A model generated the notes under the pieces. That model did not search any database, was not told the origin of the DNA, and worked only from the letters and a program-made list of their open reading frames with translations. A DNA stretch of 64,000 nt, taken from Pseudonocardia kujensis. GTDB lineage: Bacteria > Actinomycetota > Actinomycetes > Mycobacteriales > Pseudonocardiaceae. Both the position numbers and the translations under genes were made by a program. Positions 51,203-59,355 of this stretch are shown one piece after another (position 1 is the stretch's first letter; each line of letters begins with the position of its first letter). The stretch spans positions 186,001-250,000 of the forward strand of contig NZ_JAJSOK010000002.1 of assembly GCF_021283305.1 (NCBI RefSeq), given 5' to 3'.

Positions 51203-51427
51203 CAACACGGCGGGATCGGGCTCCGCTCCTCCCCCGAAGGGCAGGCCGTCGCAGGATGAGACACCCGGCCGGACGCGCTCCCCGCCACCCGTTCTCTTCG
51301 CGTCACTGCAGCTCAGCGGGCTGTCGATGGACTTCTCATGATCGCTTCGCCGCACCGGGTGAACACCGTGCGCGCCCGATTCGCCCTTTTTCTCGCATGG
51401 CGGAATGTGCCGCCTTGTGACACCGCA

Positions 51428-51444
51428 CACCGTGATCGACGGTG
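51428..51444. promoter_or_regulatory. Dyad upstream of the alcohol dehydrogenase operon
   Basis: CACCGT-GATCG-ACGGTG, a perfect 6-bp inverted repeat with 5-bp spacer, 40 bp before the adh start. A regulator site is plausible. I do not see a convincing sigma-54 -24/-12 element. Confidence 0.4.
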
Positions 51445-51484
51445 ATCGGGACCACAGCGGCACCGACTCCGAGGAGGTACGGGC

Positions 51485-52513
51485 GTGAAAGCCGTCCGGG
51501 TGCACGAGTACCACTCCGATCCGAAGATCGACGACATCCCTGAGCCCGAGCTCCAGGGCCCGCTCGACGTGATCGTCAAGATCGGGGGCGCCGGCGTCTG
51601 CCGTACGGACCTGCACATCATCAACGGGGACTGGGCGGCGGCGCAGAACCCCACGCTGCCGTATGTGATCGGCCACGAGAACGCCGGCTGGATCGAGGCG
51701 GTCGGCGACGGGGTCACCAACGTCGCCGTGGGCGACACGGTGATCCTGCACCCGCAGCCGTCGTGCGGGCTCTGCCTGGCCTGCCGCCGCGGTCGGGACA
51801 TGCAGTGCGAGAACGCGTTCTTCCCCGGCCTGTCGAACAACGACGGCGGCATGGCCGAGTACCTGCGGACCACCGCACGCGCCTGCATCAAGCTCGACCC
51901 GAACACCAACCCGGCCGACGTCGCCGCGCTGGCCGACGCGGGCATCACGGCCTACCACGCGGTGCGCAAGGCGGTACCGGACCTCTACCCCGGCACCACC
52001 GCCGTGGTCCAGGGCGCGGGCGGGCTGGGGCACATCGCGATCCAGACGCTCGCGGCGATCACGGGGACCCGGATCGTCGTCGTCGACAAGAACCCGGACG
52101 CGCTCGCGCTCGCCAAGCAGATCGGGGCCGACGAGACCGTCCAGGCCGACGGCAACCACGTCGACGCCGTCAAGGACCTCACGAACGGCCGCGGCGGTGA
52201 CGTGGTGTTCGACTTCGTGGCCGAGCAGGGCGCCGAGCTGGACGCCTGGCAGATGACCGCCCCCGCGGGGTCCCAGTACATCCTCGGGTACGGCGGTGAG
52301 TTCAAGGCCCCGACGCTCGACTTCGTCGGCGGCGAGAAGAACGTCATCGGCAACATCGTCGGCACCTACGCCGACCTCACCGAGCTCATGGTCCTGGCGC
52401 AGGCCGGGAAGGTCACCCTGCACACCAAGCAGTACCCGCTGGACGCGGCGCTCGACGCCCTCCACGACCTCGACGCCGGCCGGGTCCGCGGCCGGGCGAT
52501 CCTCGTCCCCTGA
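51485..52513 (+). CDS. Zinc-dependent NAD(P) alcohol dehydrogenase
   Basis: 342 aa medium-chain dehydrogenase. Catalytic zinc ligands CRTDLH and GHENAGW, structural zinc loop CGLCLACRRGRDMQC, and nucleotide site VVQGAGGLGHIAI. It closely resembles the secondary alcohol dehydrogenase encoded with propane monooxygenases (prm/mim clusters), which oxidises 2-propanol-type alcohols. GTG at 51485 with GAGGAGGT. First gene of a three-gene operon; the monooxygenase subunits are not present in this window. Confidence 0.88.
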   Translation: MKAVRVHEYHSDPKIDDIPEPELQGPLDVIVKIGGAGVCRTDLHIINGDWAAAQNPTLPYVIGHENAGWIEAVGDGVTNVAVGDTVILHPQPSCGLCLACRRGRDMQCENAFFPGLSNNDGGMAEYLRTTARACIKLDPNTNPADVAALADAGITAYHAVRKAVPDLYPGTTAVVQGAGGLGHIAIQTLAAITGTRIVVVDKNPDALALAKQIGADETVQADGNHVDAVKDLTNGRGGDVVFDFVAEQGAELDAWQMTAPAGSQYILGYGGEFKAPTLDFVGGEKNVIGNIVGTYADLTELMVLAQAGKVTLHTKQYPLDAALDALHDLDAGRVRGRAILVP

Positions 52514-52559
52514 TCCACCCCCTCTGACCAGCACCGATGCTGACGGAAGGAACCACCAC

Positions 52560-53624
52560 ATGTACGAGAAGGACGGCGAGAAGTACTTCATCGTCGATGC
52601 GCACAGCCATTTCTGGGACGCGTCGAAGGAGAACTGGGTCGAAGGCAAGGAGCAGTACGCCAAGGGCTGGATCGACTGCTTCTACGGCTACCACCAGCTC
52701 GGCCCGCCCGAGACCCACTGGGACTGGGAGAAGTACCTCAAGGTCACGCCCGAGGACTTCGAGCGCGACATGTTCATCGAGGGGCACGTCGACCACGCGA
52801 TCTTCCAGTCGACCTACCTCAAGGAGTGGTACAAGGAGGGCTTCAACACGATCGAGCAGAACGCCCAGCTCCTGGACCGCTGGGGCGACAAGCTCATCGT
52901 GAACGGCCGCTTCGACCCGCGTGAGGGCGACGCCGGCATGAAGCAGCTCGAGGCCGACGCGAAGAAGTACAACCTCAAGGGCGTGAAGCTCTACACCGCG
53001 GAGTGGAACGGCGCCTCCCGCGGGTACAAGCTGACCGACCCCGAGGCGTACGAGTTCCTCCAGGCCGCCCAGGAGCTGGGCATCAAGAACGTCCACGTCC
53101 ACAAGGGCCCGACGATCTGGCCGCTGGACAAGGACGCCTTCGACGTGGCCGACGTCGACCACGCGGCCACGGACTTCCAGGGGCTCAACTTCATCGTCGA
53201 GCACGTGGGCCTGCCGCGCATCGAGGACTTCTGCTTCATGGCGGTGCAGGAGCCCAACGTCTACGCCGGCCTCTCCGTGGTCGTGGGCGGCCTGATGCAC
53301 GCCCGCCCGAAGTTCTTCGCCAAGGTCATGGGCGAGCTGCTGTTCTGGGTCGGCGAGGACAAGATGACCTTCGGCTCCGACTACAACATCTGGACGCCGA
53401 AGTGGCAGGTCGAGGGCCTGGTCGACTGGCAGATGCCCGACGACGACCAGTTCGCCGACTACCCGCGGCTCACCACCGCCTCGAAGAAGAAGATCCTCGG
53501 GCTCAACGCCGCCAAGCTCTACGACATCCCGGTGCCGGCGGAGTGCCAGCTGCCGACCTCGGCCGACGAGCCGATGCAGCCGGGCGAGGAGCTCGTCGAG
53601 GACAAGGCGGGTGCCCAGGCATGA
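52560..53624 (+). CDS. Amidohydrolase of the propane-monooxygenase accessory type
   Basis: 354 aa. IVDAHSHFWD (HxH metal ligands) opens a TIM-barrel amidohydrolase-2 domain, HVHKGPTIWPL and VEHVGLPRIEDF add His ligands, and FGSDYNIWTP the catalytic Asp. This subtype (WDWEKYLKVTPEDFERDMF) occurs beside mimABCD/prmABCD, where it helps make active diiron monooxygenase or acts on an unknown ester/acid. ATG at 52560 with GGAAGGAA. Coupled to the DUF59 gene by ATGA. Confidence 0.85.
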   Translation: MYEKDGEKYFIVDAHSHFWDASKENWVEGKEQYAKGWIDCFYGYHQLGPPETHWDWEKYLKVTPEDFERDMFIEGHVDHAIFQSTYLKEWYKEGFNTIEQNAQLLDRWGDKLIVNGRFDPREGDAGMKQLEADAKKYNLKGVKLYTAEWNGASRGYKLTDPEAYEFLQAAQELGIKNVHVHKGPTIWPLDKDAFDVADVDHAATDFQGLNFIVEHVGLPRIEDFCFMAVQEPNVYAGLSVVVGGLMHARPKFFAKVMGELLFWVGEDKMTFGSDYNIWTPKWQVEGLVDWQMPDDDQFADYPRLTTASKKKILGLNAAKLYDIPVPAECQLPTSADEPMQPGEELVEDKAGAQA

Positions 53625-54313
53625 CGGATCTGCCCGCCGAGGTCTGGCGGGCGCTGGGGACGGTGCTCGACCCGGAGCTGGACGAGCCCATCACGGACCT
53701 CGACTTCGTCGAGTCGTGCACCGTCTCCCCCTCGGGGGAAGTCACCGTGGGGTTGCGCCTGCCGACGTTCTTCTGCGCCCCCAACTTCTCCTTCCTCATG
53801 GTCGCCGACGCCTACGACGCGGTCTCGGCGGTCCCCGGGGTCACCCGCGCGGTGGTCTCGCTGGCCGACCACCACGCGTCGGAGGAGATCAACGGCGGGG
53901 TGGCCGCACACGCCGGGTTCGTCGGCTCGTTCGAGGGCGAGGCGACGGCGGAGCTCGACGAGCTGCGGCACGTCTTCCTCGCGAAGGCGGCGCTGGCCGG
54001 GCAGGACCGCCTCGCGCGGCCGCTGGTCGACGAGGGTCTCGGCCCGGACGAGCTCGCCGAGCTCACCCTGGCCGACATCCCGGACTCCATGGAGCTGCGC
54101 CGGCTCCGGGACCGGCGGATGGCGATCGGGCTGCCCTACGAGAACGACGCGCCGCTGCTCGTCCACCCGGACGGCAGCCGGGTCACGTCCGCCCAGGTGC
54201 CGCTGCACCTGCGGCGGGCACGGCTGCAGCGGGTCGGGATCGAGACCAACGGCGAGTACTGCAAGTCCCTGCTGAAGACGCGCTACTCGGAGGAGGCGAA
54301 GGCCAGGGCGTGA
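53621..54313 (+). CDS. DUF59/MIP18-family iron-sulfur assembly-like protein
   Basis: 230 aa. An N-terminal DUF59 domain (about 5-95: VLDPELDEPITDLDFV ... LPTFFCAPNFSFLM, with the reactive-position Cys) is followed by a 120-residue extension ending with a conserved Cys (NGEYCKSLLKTRYSEEA). The extended form is the one found after the amidohydrolase in prm/mim clusters. It probably helps metal-centre assembly. ATG at 53621. A terminator-like hairpin follows. Confidence 0.85.
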   Translation: MTDLPAEVWRALGTVLDPELDEPITDLDFVESCTVSPSGEVTVGLRLPTFFCAPNFSFLMVADAYDAVSAVPGVTRAVVSLADHHASEEINGGVAAHAGFVGSFEGEATAELDELRHVFLAKAALAGQDRLARPLVDEGLGPDELAELTLADIPDSMELRRLRDRRMAIGLPYENDAPLLVHPDGSRVTSAQVPLHLRRARLQRVGIETNGEYCKSLLKTRYSEEAKARA

Positions 54314-54323
54314 GTCGCTGAGC

Positions 54324-54366
54324 GACGACCGGGGTCCCGCGGGGGTGGTGGCCCCGGTCCGTCGTT
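54324..54366. terminator. Terminator-like hairpin after the adh-amidohydrolase-DUF59 operon
   Basis: GACCGGGG and CCCCGGTC form an 8-bp stem, extended by ACGA/TCGT across a small bulge, 10 bp after the DUF59 stop. Confidence 0.55.
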
Positions 54367-54402
54367 CTCCGGGCTGGTCGAGCACCGGATCATCGGGCTA
54401 AC

Positions 54403-54422
54403 TTTGATGCAGCTGGATCAAA
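54403..54422. promoter_or_regulatory. 20-bp palindromic operator at the MaoC gene start
   Basis: TTTGATGCAGCTGGATCAAA: arms TTTGAT/ATCAAA around an AGCT centre. Its right end merges with the AAAGGAG ribosome binding site of the hydratase gene, so a bound repressor would block initiation. Confidence 0.6.
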
Positions 54423-54431
54423 GGAGATCTG

Positions 54432-55283
54432 ATGCCCCTCGCGCCCGACCTGCTCGGCACCCGCGGCGAGCCCGCGGAGTTCGCCTGGACCCGTGACGAC
54501 GTGCTGCTCTATGCACTCGCCGTCGGCGCGGGACAGGAGGACCCGCTCGACGAGCTCGCCCTCACCACGGACAACACCGAGGGCCTCGCGACCCTCGCGC
54601 TGCCGACCTACGCCGCGATCGTCACCCGGGGCGGCGGCGTTCCGCTCGGCCACATCGACCACACGAAGCTCGTGCACGCCGAGCAGTCCGTGCGGCTGCA
54701 CGCACCGCTGCCGGTGGAGGGCCGCGCGCGGGTGACCGCGCAGGTCACCGGGGTGTACGACAAGGGCAGCGGGGCGCTGGTGGAGACCACCTGCGAGGCC
54801 GTCGACGCCGCCACCGGCGCGCCGCTGGCCACCACCGTCGGCTCGGCGTTCATTCGCGGCGAGGGCGGGTTCGGCGGCCCGCGCGGCGGGGCACAGGCAC
54901 CGCCCCTGCCGGACGGCCCGCCGGACCACGAGATCCCCTTCGCGACCGCGCCCAACCAGGCGCTGGTCTACCGGCTGACCGGGGACCGCAACCCACTGCA
55001 CACCGACCCCGCCTTCGCGGGCCGCGGCGGCTTCGACCGGCCGATCCTGCACGGCATGTGCACGTACGGCTTCACCGCCCGCATCCTGCTCCGGACCGTC
55101 CTCGACGGCGACCCGGCCCGGTTCGGTGCGATCGAGGGCCGGTTCACCGCACCCGTCTACCCCGGCGACCGCCTCACGGTGTCGATCTGGCGGGACGAGA
55201 CGGGCGGGGCGGCGTTCCGCACGACCCGGGACTCCGACGGCGCCGTGGTCCTGGACCGCGGCCTCCTGAAAGCGGCGGCGTGA
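54432..55283 (+). CDS. MaoC-family (R)-specific enoyl-CoA hydratase
   Basis: 283 aa double-hotdog protein. The C-terminal hotdog carries the hydratase-2 motif YRLTGDRNPLHTDPAFA (Asp/His pair) and FDRPILHGMCTYG. The N-terminal hotdog is the substrate-shaping half, as in Hsd4B/HTDY-type enzymes. It hydrates trans-2-enoyl-CoAs from fatty acid, branched-chain or sterol side-chain oxidation. ATG at 54432 with AAAGGAG. Its stop overlaps the start of the SDR remnant that would have supplied the next step. Confidence 0.88.
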   Translation: MPLAPDLLGTRGEPAEFAWTRDDVLLYALAVGAGQEDPLDELALTTDNTEGLATLALPTYAAIVTRGGGVPLGHIDHTKLVHAEQSVRLHAPLPVEGRARVTAQVTGVYDKGSGALVETTCEAVDAATGAPLATTVGSAFIRGEGGFGGPRGGAQAPPLPDGPPDHEIPFATAPNQALVYRLTGDRNPLHTDPAFAGRGGFDRPILHGMCTYGFTARILLRTVLDGDPARFGAIEGRFTAPVYPGDRLTVSIWRDETGGAAFRTTRDSDGAVVLDRGLLKAAA

Positions 55284-56211
55284 CGGGGGTCCTCGAGGGG
55301 CGGGTCGCGGTCGTCACCGGCGGCGCGAACGGGATCGGGGCCGCGATCTGCCGGCGCTTCGCCGCGGAGGGCGCGGCGGTCGTCGTCAACGACCTGGGCG
55401 GCGGGACGGACGGCAGCGGTGCCGACGCGGGCCGGGCCGTGGCGGTCGCCGCGGAGATCCGGGCCGCGGGCGGCCGGGCCGTGGCCGACGGCGGCGACGT
55501 CTCCGACACCGCGACCGGCACCCGGCTGGTGGAGACCCCCGTGCACGAGTTCGGCGGCCTGGCCGTGGTGGTCAACGCCGCGGGCATCCTTCGCGACCGG
55601 ATGATCTTCAACATGTCCGACGCGGAGTGGGACGACGTGATCCGCGTGCACCTGCGCGGGCACGTCTCCGCCTCCGCGCGGCGGCCGCGCACTTCCGCGC
55701 CCAGCGCCGGCCCGACGGCCACTTCCGGATCGTGAACTTCACGTCGCACTCCGGACTCGAGGGCTCGCCGGGGCAGGCCGCCTACGCCGTCGCCGAGATG
55801 GGGATCGTCGGGCTGACGTACTCGCTGGCCCAGGGGCTGTCCCGGTACGGCGTAACCGCGAACGCGATCGCGCCGGCCGCCGCGACCCGGCTCGTGGCCA
55901 GGGTGGCGGAGAAGGACTGCGCGGTCGCGGACCGGCCGCTCGACGGCGACCCGGTGCGGTCCCCGGCCAACATCGCCGAGCTGGCGCTCTACCTGGCGAG
56001 CGAGCGGTCGGCCTGGTTGACCGGACGCGTGCTGGGCTCGGTGGGCTTCGAGGTGAGCCTCTACGCGAACCCGACGGTCGTGGCCGAGGTCCACTCGGAC
56101 GGACCCTGGTCCTTCGACGACCTGGCCGCGGCACTGGAGAAGGACGTCCGGGCCGTCGCGGACGGCCTGCCGCCCAGCCTCTTCGCGGACCAGATCGCCC
56201 GGCGCTCCTGA
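55280..56211 (+). pseudogene. Decayed short-chain 3-hydroxyacyl-CoA dehydrogenase (frameshifted SDR)
   Basis: The first frame (55280-55735) runs VTGGANGIGAAICRRF through to DDVIRVHLRGHVS and then goes out of phase. The rest of an SDR continues in another frame (about 55673-56211: RAAAAHFRAQ ... IVNFTSHSGLEGSPGQAAYA). One missing base near 55670 explains the shift. Key residues are also altered: NNAG is NAAG and the catalytic YxxxK reads YAVAE (Lys to Glu). With the upstream MaoC gene this was a split form of the eukaryotic multifunctional enzyme type 2. A sequencing error could explain the shift but not the substitutions. Confidence 0.75.
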
Positions 56212-56214
56212 CGC

Positions 56215-56361
56215 CGCGTGAGGGAACCACAATGCGCTCACGGTCCGGGAGAATTGCGCATTATGGTTCCATAACGCGTTCACGGAGCCGGATTGTGCGC
56301 ATTATGGTTCCATAACGCGTTCACGGAGCCTGATTGTGCGCATTATGGTTCCATCATGCGC
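56215..56361. repeat. Palindrome array, locus 3 (four copies, 41-42-bp period)
   Basis: Centres at 56225.5 (degenerate), 56267.5, 56308.5 and 56349.5. Core TTATGGTTCCATAA in GCGCA...CGCG arms; the 18-bp spacers are nearly identical (TTCACGGAGCCGGATTGT and a one-base variant). It lies between the convergent SDR remnant and MFS gene and runs into the MFS C-terminal codons. Confidence 0.88.
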
Positions 56362-57825
56362 ACGGGACTGGTCGGCGCGGGGGCGGAGCAGGAACGCGGC
56401 GACGAGGGCCCCGAGGAAGGCCAGGACCGCCGACACCTCGAGGGCCAGCCGCACGCCGTTGGTCTGGGCGAGCGCATAGGCCGCCTGCACGGCGTCCGCC
56501 GGGGCCAGGGCGGCCGCGCCGCGCAGGTCGCCGGCGGCGAGCAGATCGGCGGCGACCGGCAGCGCGGTGCGGGCCGAGGCCAGCGCGCCGGCGTGGATGA
56601 TCGTGCCGAGCACGGCGATGCCGAGCGCGTTGCCGAGCTGCCGCGCGGTGTTGGCCGCCCCCGCGGCGACCCCGCTGCGCTCCGGCGGCACCCCGACCAC
56701 CGCGGCGGCGCCGAGCGCGGGGTTGGCCAGGCCCATGCCGAACCCGGCGAGGACGAGCCCGGGCAGCAGCAGCGGGAACGTCCACGACGTCTGCACGAAG
56801 GCCAGGGCGGCGAGCCCGGCCGCGGAGAGCCCGAGGCCGGCGGTGAGCCGCGTGCGCAGCGAGAACCGCGCGCCGATCCGGGCGCCGAAGAGGGCGACGA
56901 GAGTGGACAGGAGCGTCGCCGGGAGGAACCACAGCCCGGCCTGCAGCGCCGAGAGCCCGAACACCACCTGCAGGTACGGGCCGAGCAGCACCAGCATCGA
57001 CAGGATCGACAGCGCCATCGCCATCCCCGCGACCAGGCCACCGGCGTAGGTCGGCAGGCGGAGGAGCCCGACGTCGAACATCGGCACCGCGCGCCGGCGC
57101 TGCTGCAGCACGAAGACCGGCAGCAGCACCAGGGCGAGCCCGAAGGCGATCCACACCCGCGGGGCGGAGGCGTCGGCGCCGGCCCAGCTCACGCCCAGGA
57201 TCAGCCCGCCGAGCCCGACCGTGAGCAGTACGGTCCCGACCAGGTCGAACCGACCGCGGGCGGCCCCGCGGGGAGCGGGGAGGGCGAGGACGCCGAGCAG
57301 CGCCGCCGCGGCCGCGACGGCGGCGAGCACGGCGAACGCGGGGCGCCAGCGCCCGAACTCCAGCGCGAGGCCCGCCCCGACCGGGCCGCTCGAGAGCCCT
57401 GCGCCGATCGCCGCGCCCCACAGCGCGACCGCGCCGGCCCGCCGCTGCGGCTCGACCGCGGCCGCGATCAGGCTCAGCGAGGACGCCATCAGGGCCGCGC
57501 CCGCCCCGCCCTCCACGATCCGGGCGGCGACGAGGAGGGGCACGCTCGTCGCGAGGGCGCAGAGGGCGGAGAAGACCGCGAACCCGATCATCGCGCCGAT
57601 CCACACCCGGGCCGCGCCGAAACGGTCGGCGAGCGAGCCGCCGGTGAGCAGGAAGGCGCCGAGGCCGAGGGCGTATCCGCTGACCAGCAGGTTCAGCTCG
57701 GCGATCCCGACGCCCAGGTCCGCCCCGATCGCCGGCAGCGCCACGATCGGCAGCGGGAAGCTCGCGAACACCACGAACGGGGCGAGCGCCGCGGCGCCGA
57801 CGGTGACGAGCTGAGTTTTCGACAC
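56302..57825 (-). CDS. MFS exporter, DHA2-like
   Basis: 507 aa with about 14 helices. FPLPIVALPAIGADLGVGIAELN and the second-half LSTLVALFGARIGARFSLR are DHA2 features; FGMGLANPALGAAAVVGVPPERSGVAAG is the conserved helix 10-11 region (pieces shown separately by position about 385-412). GTG at 57825. The last 17 residues (DGTIMRTIRLRERVMEP) and the TAA stop are encoded by the palindrome array at 56297-56361, so the natural end has been replaced by repeat DNA. Substrate unknown; no regulator is adjacent. Confidence 0.8.
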   Translation of the reverse strand: MSKTQLVTVGAAALAPFVVFASFPLPIVALPAIGADLGVGIAELNLLVSGYALGLGAFLLTGGSLADRFGAARVWIGAMIGFAVFSALCALATSVPLLVAARIVEGGAGAALMASSLSLIAAAVEPQRRAGAVALWGAAIGAGLSSGPVGAGLALEFGRWRPAFAVLAAVAAAAALLGVLALPAPRGAARGRFDLVGTVLLTVGLGGLILGVSWAGADASAPRVWIAFGLALVLLPVFVLQQRRRAVPMFDVGLLRLPTYAGGLVAGMAMALSILSMLVLLGPYLQVVFGLSALQAGLWFLPATLLSTLVALFGARIGARFSLRTRLTAGLGLSAAGLAALAFVQTSWTFPLLLPGLVLAGFGMGLANPALGAAAVVGVPPERSGVAAGAANTARQLGNALGIAVLGTIIHAGALASARTALPVAADLLAAGDLRGAAALAPADAVQAAYALAQTNGVRLALEVSAVLAFLGALVAAFLLRPRADQSRAHDGTIMRTIRLRERVMEP

Positions 57826-57988
57826 GAACTCAAGCTACGGACGAGAGCACGGGGGCGTCAACGGGCTTCTCCTGGCTGCACGGAGCGGCGACCAGCTCCA
57901 CCGGCCACCACCGTGGTCGCCCGGTCGGGTGCAGAGAGCCGATGGCAGAACCCCGGCTGCACGGGAACGGCGATCAGCGCATGCCGGT

Positions 57989-58068
57989 GGTGCTCGTGAC
58001 CGGCGCTGCTCGTGACCGGCGCTGCTCGTGACCGGCGCTGCTCGTGACCGGCGCTGCTCGTGACCGGC
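57989..58068. repeat. 16-bp tandem repeat, five copies
   Basis: CGTGACCGGCGCTGCT repeats with 16-bp steps at 57995, 58011, 58027, 58043 and 58059. The surrounding 57826-58150 gap shows no gene; the left part contains two related GGCTGCACGG segments. Confidence 0.85.
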
Positions 58069-58150
58069 GGCAGTGTGCCGGGACGGCTGCGGGCGGAGCC
58101 GTTGCCGCACGAGCGCCGCGATCGGCGGCTCCGCACAGAGGTCGCGCGGG

Positions 58151-58864
58151 TCAGGCGGGGCGGGCGTCGAGGACCCGGAAGAGATTCCGGAGCCGGTACC
58201 CGTCGCCCTGGCGCCGCGGGGCGAAGGCGGCGAGCACCGCGTCGCGGACCGCCGCGGGACCGGCCCGGTTGGCCGCGAACCGCCCGATGTCCGAGGTGAG
58301 CAGGGGCCCGACCAGCGCGTCCTCGTCCGGGTAGTCGAAGCGGCACTCGACCTCGTCGAGCGCGACGACCTGCAACCCGGCGGTCGTGGCGATCTTCCGG
58401 AAGCGGTCGGGCTCGGTCAGCGGAGGCGGGCCGGCGGGCGCGCGCCGGGCCCCGCGCGGCGGCAGGAACGGGGCGAGGGCCTCGCCGAAGAGCCGGACGT
58501 CGGACTCCTCCTCGCGGCCCCAGACCGTCGCGCGGACCAGCCCGCCGACCCGCGCCGCCTCCTTCAGCACCTTGAGCGGGTTGGTGACGTGCGCGAGTAC
58601 CTGGACGAGCGCGACGAGGTCGTAGGACCCGGCGAGCTGGTGGGCGTCGCCGATCTCGAACGTCGCCTCCGGCACCTCGCGCCGCGCCGCCGCGACGGCG
58701 GAGCGGTCCGCGTCGATCCCGGTGACCGTGAGCCCGCGCTTCGTCGCGAAGCCGGCGAAGACGCCCGGCCCGCACCCGACGTCGAGCACCGACGCGCCCT
58801 CCGGGACACCGGCCAGCACACGCTCGTACAGCGGCTCGCCCCAGCCCGCAGGCCCCTCGCTCAC
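58151..58864 (-). CDS. Class I SAM-dependent methyltransferase
   Basis: 237 aa. SVLDVGCGPGVFAGFATKRG is SAM motif I, VTGIDADRSAV motif II and FEIGDAHQLAGSYDLVALVQVLAHV the acidic and post motifs. No special cap domain; substrate unknown. ATG/GTG start near 58864 reading MSEGPAGWGEPLYERV. A single-gene unit between a repeat region and a gap with GATCA motifs. Confidence 0.8.
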   Translation of the reverse strand: MSEGPAGWGEPLYERVLAGVPEGASVLDVGCGPGVFAGFATKRGLTVTGIDADRSAVAAARREVPEATFEIGDAHQLAGSYDLVALVQVLAHVTNPLKVLKEAARVGGLVRATVWGREEESDVRLFGEALAPFLPPRGARRAPAGPPPLTEPDRFRKIATTAGLQVVALDEVECRFDYPDEDALVGPLLTSDIGRFAANRAGPAAVRDAVLAAFAPRRQGDGYRLRNLFRVLDARPA

Positions 58865-58968
58865 CCGCCCGAGCCTAGCCCGGCGTGGCGCACTTCACGA
58901 TCACACGCACCCGGTCGGGCTCGGCACCGGCGCGGTCGGAGCATGATCGAACAGCGCTGGTGCTCACC

Positions 58969-59310
58969 TCACTTCGGCGGCAGTGTCCTCACGAAGCCCA
59001 CACCCTCGGCGACCCAGCGGGCCAGGTCGGCCTCGGGGAGGTCGTCGACCTCGGGCCGGCCGGAGACGCGCAGCCAGCCGTCCATCTCCCGTCCCTGCAT
59101 CACCATCCGCTCGACGCCGGGGAGCGCGACGAGCTCCGGCGTGCGGGCCGGGTCGACCCGCACCATCAGCCCGCCCCGCCCGCTCGCGGCGACGGCCATG
59201 TGGCCGCCGAGCAGGAAGGCGAGACCACCGAACATCCGCTTCTCGGTCAGCCCGGGCTCGTCCGCGAGCAGGCTGCGGAGACGCGCGGCGAGACCCTCGT
59301 CGTAGGCCAT
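58969..59310 (-). CDS. TfoX/Sxy N-terminal-domain protein
   Basis: 113 aa. RMFGGLAFLLGGHMAVAAS is the TfoX-N signature and the rest is a single alpha/beta domain (VRVDPARTPEL ... GWLRVSG). In actinobacteria these short proteins are not competence regulators, and their role is unknown. ATG at 59310. Confidence 0.88.
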   Translation of the reverse strand: MAYDEGLAARLRSLLADEPGLTEKRMFGGLAFLLGGHMAVAASGRGGLMVRVDPARTPELVALPGVERMVMQGREMDGWLRVSGRPEVDDLPEADLARWVAEGVGFVRTLPPK

Positions 59311-59355
59311 GCGCGCACGGTAGCGCCGGACCCCGACAGAACCGCCGCCCCGACG

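Noticed and set aside
51350-51484. Sigma-54 promoter for the alcohol dehydrogenase operon, as in mim/prm clusters
   Set aside because: No GG-N10-GC element with proper spacing is seen; TGGCGGAATGTGCC is two bases too short.
56215-56361. CRISPR array (23-nt palindromic repeats with 18-nt spacers)
   Set aside because: The spacers are nearly identical to each other and partly conserved at the other loci, and no cas gene is near. It is a tandem repeat, not CRISPR.
57850-57985. Further copy of the 66-bp GATC-ended repeat (GTGGTCGCC ... CGGCGATCA)
   Set aside because: Ends are only loosely similar and the CCACATCCGGC core is missing, so it is left out of the family.
58898-58949. GATCAC...CATGATC bounded stretch before the methyltransferase gene
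   Set aside because: Only 52 bp and with no core match; probably chance or another element.
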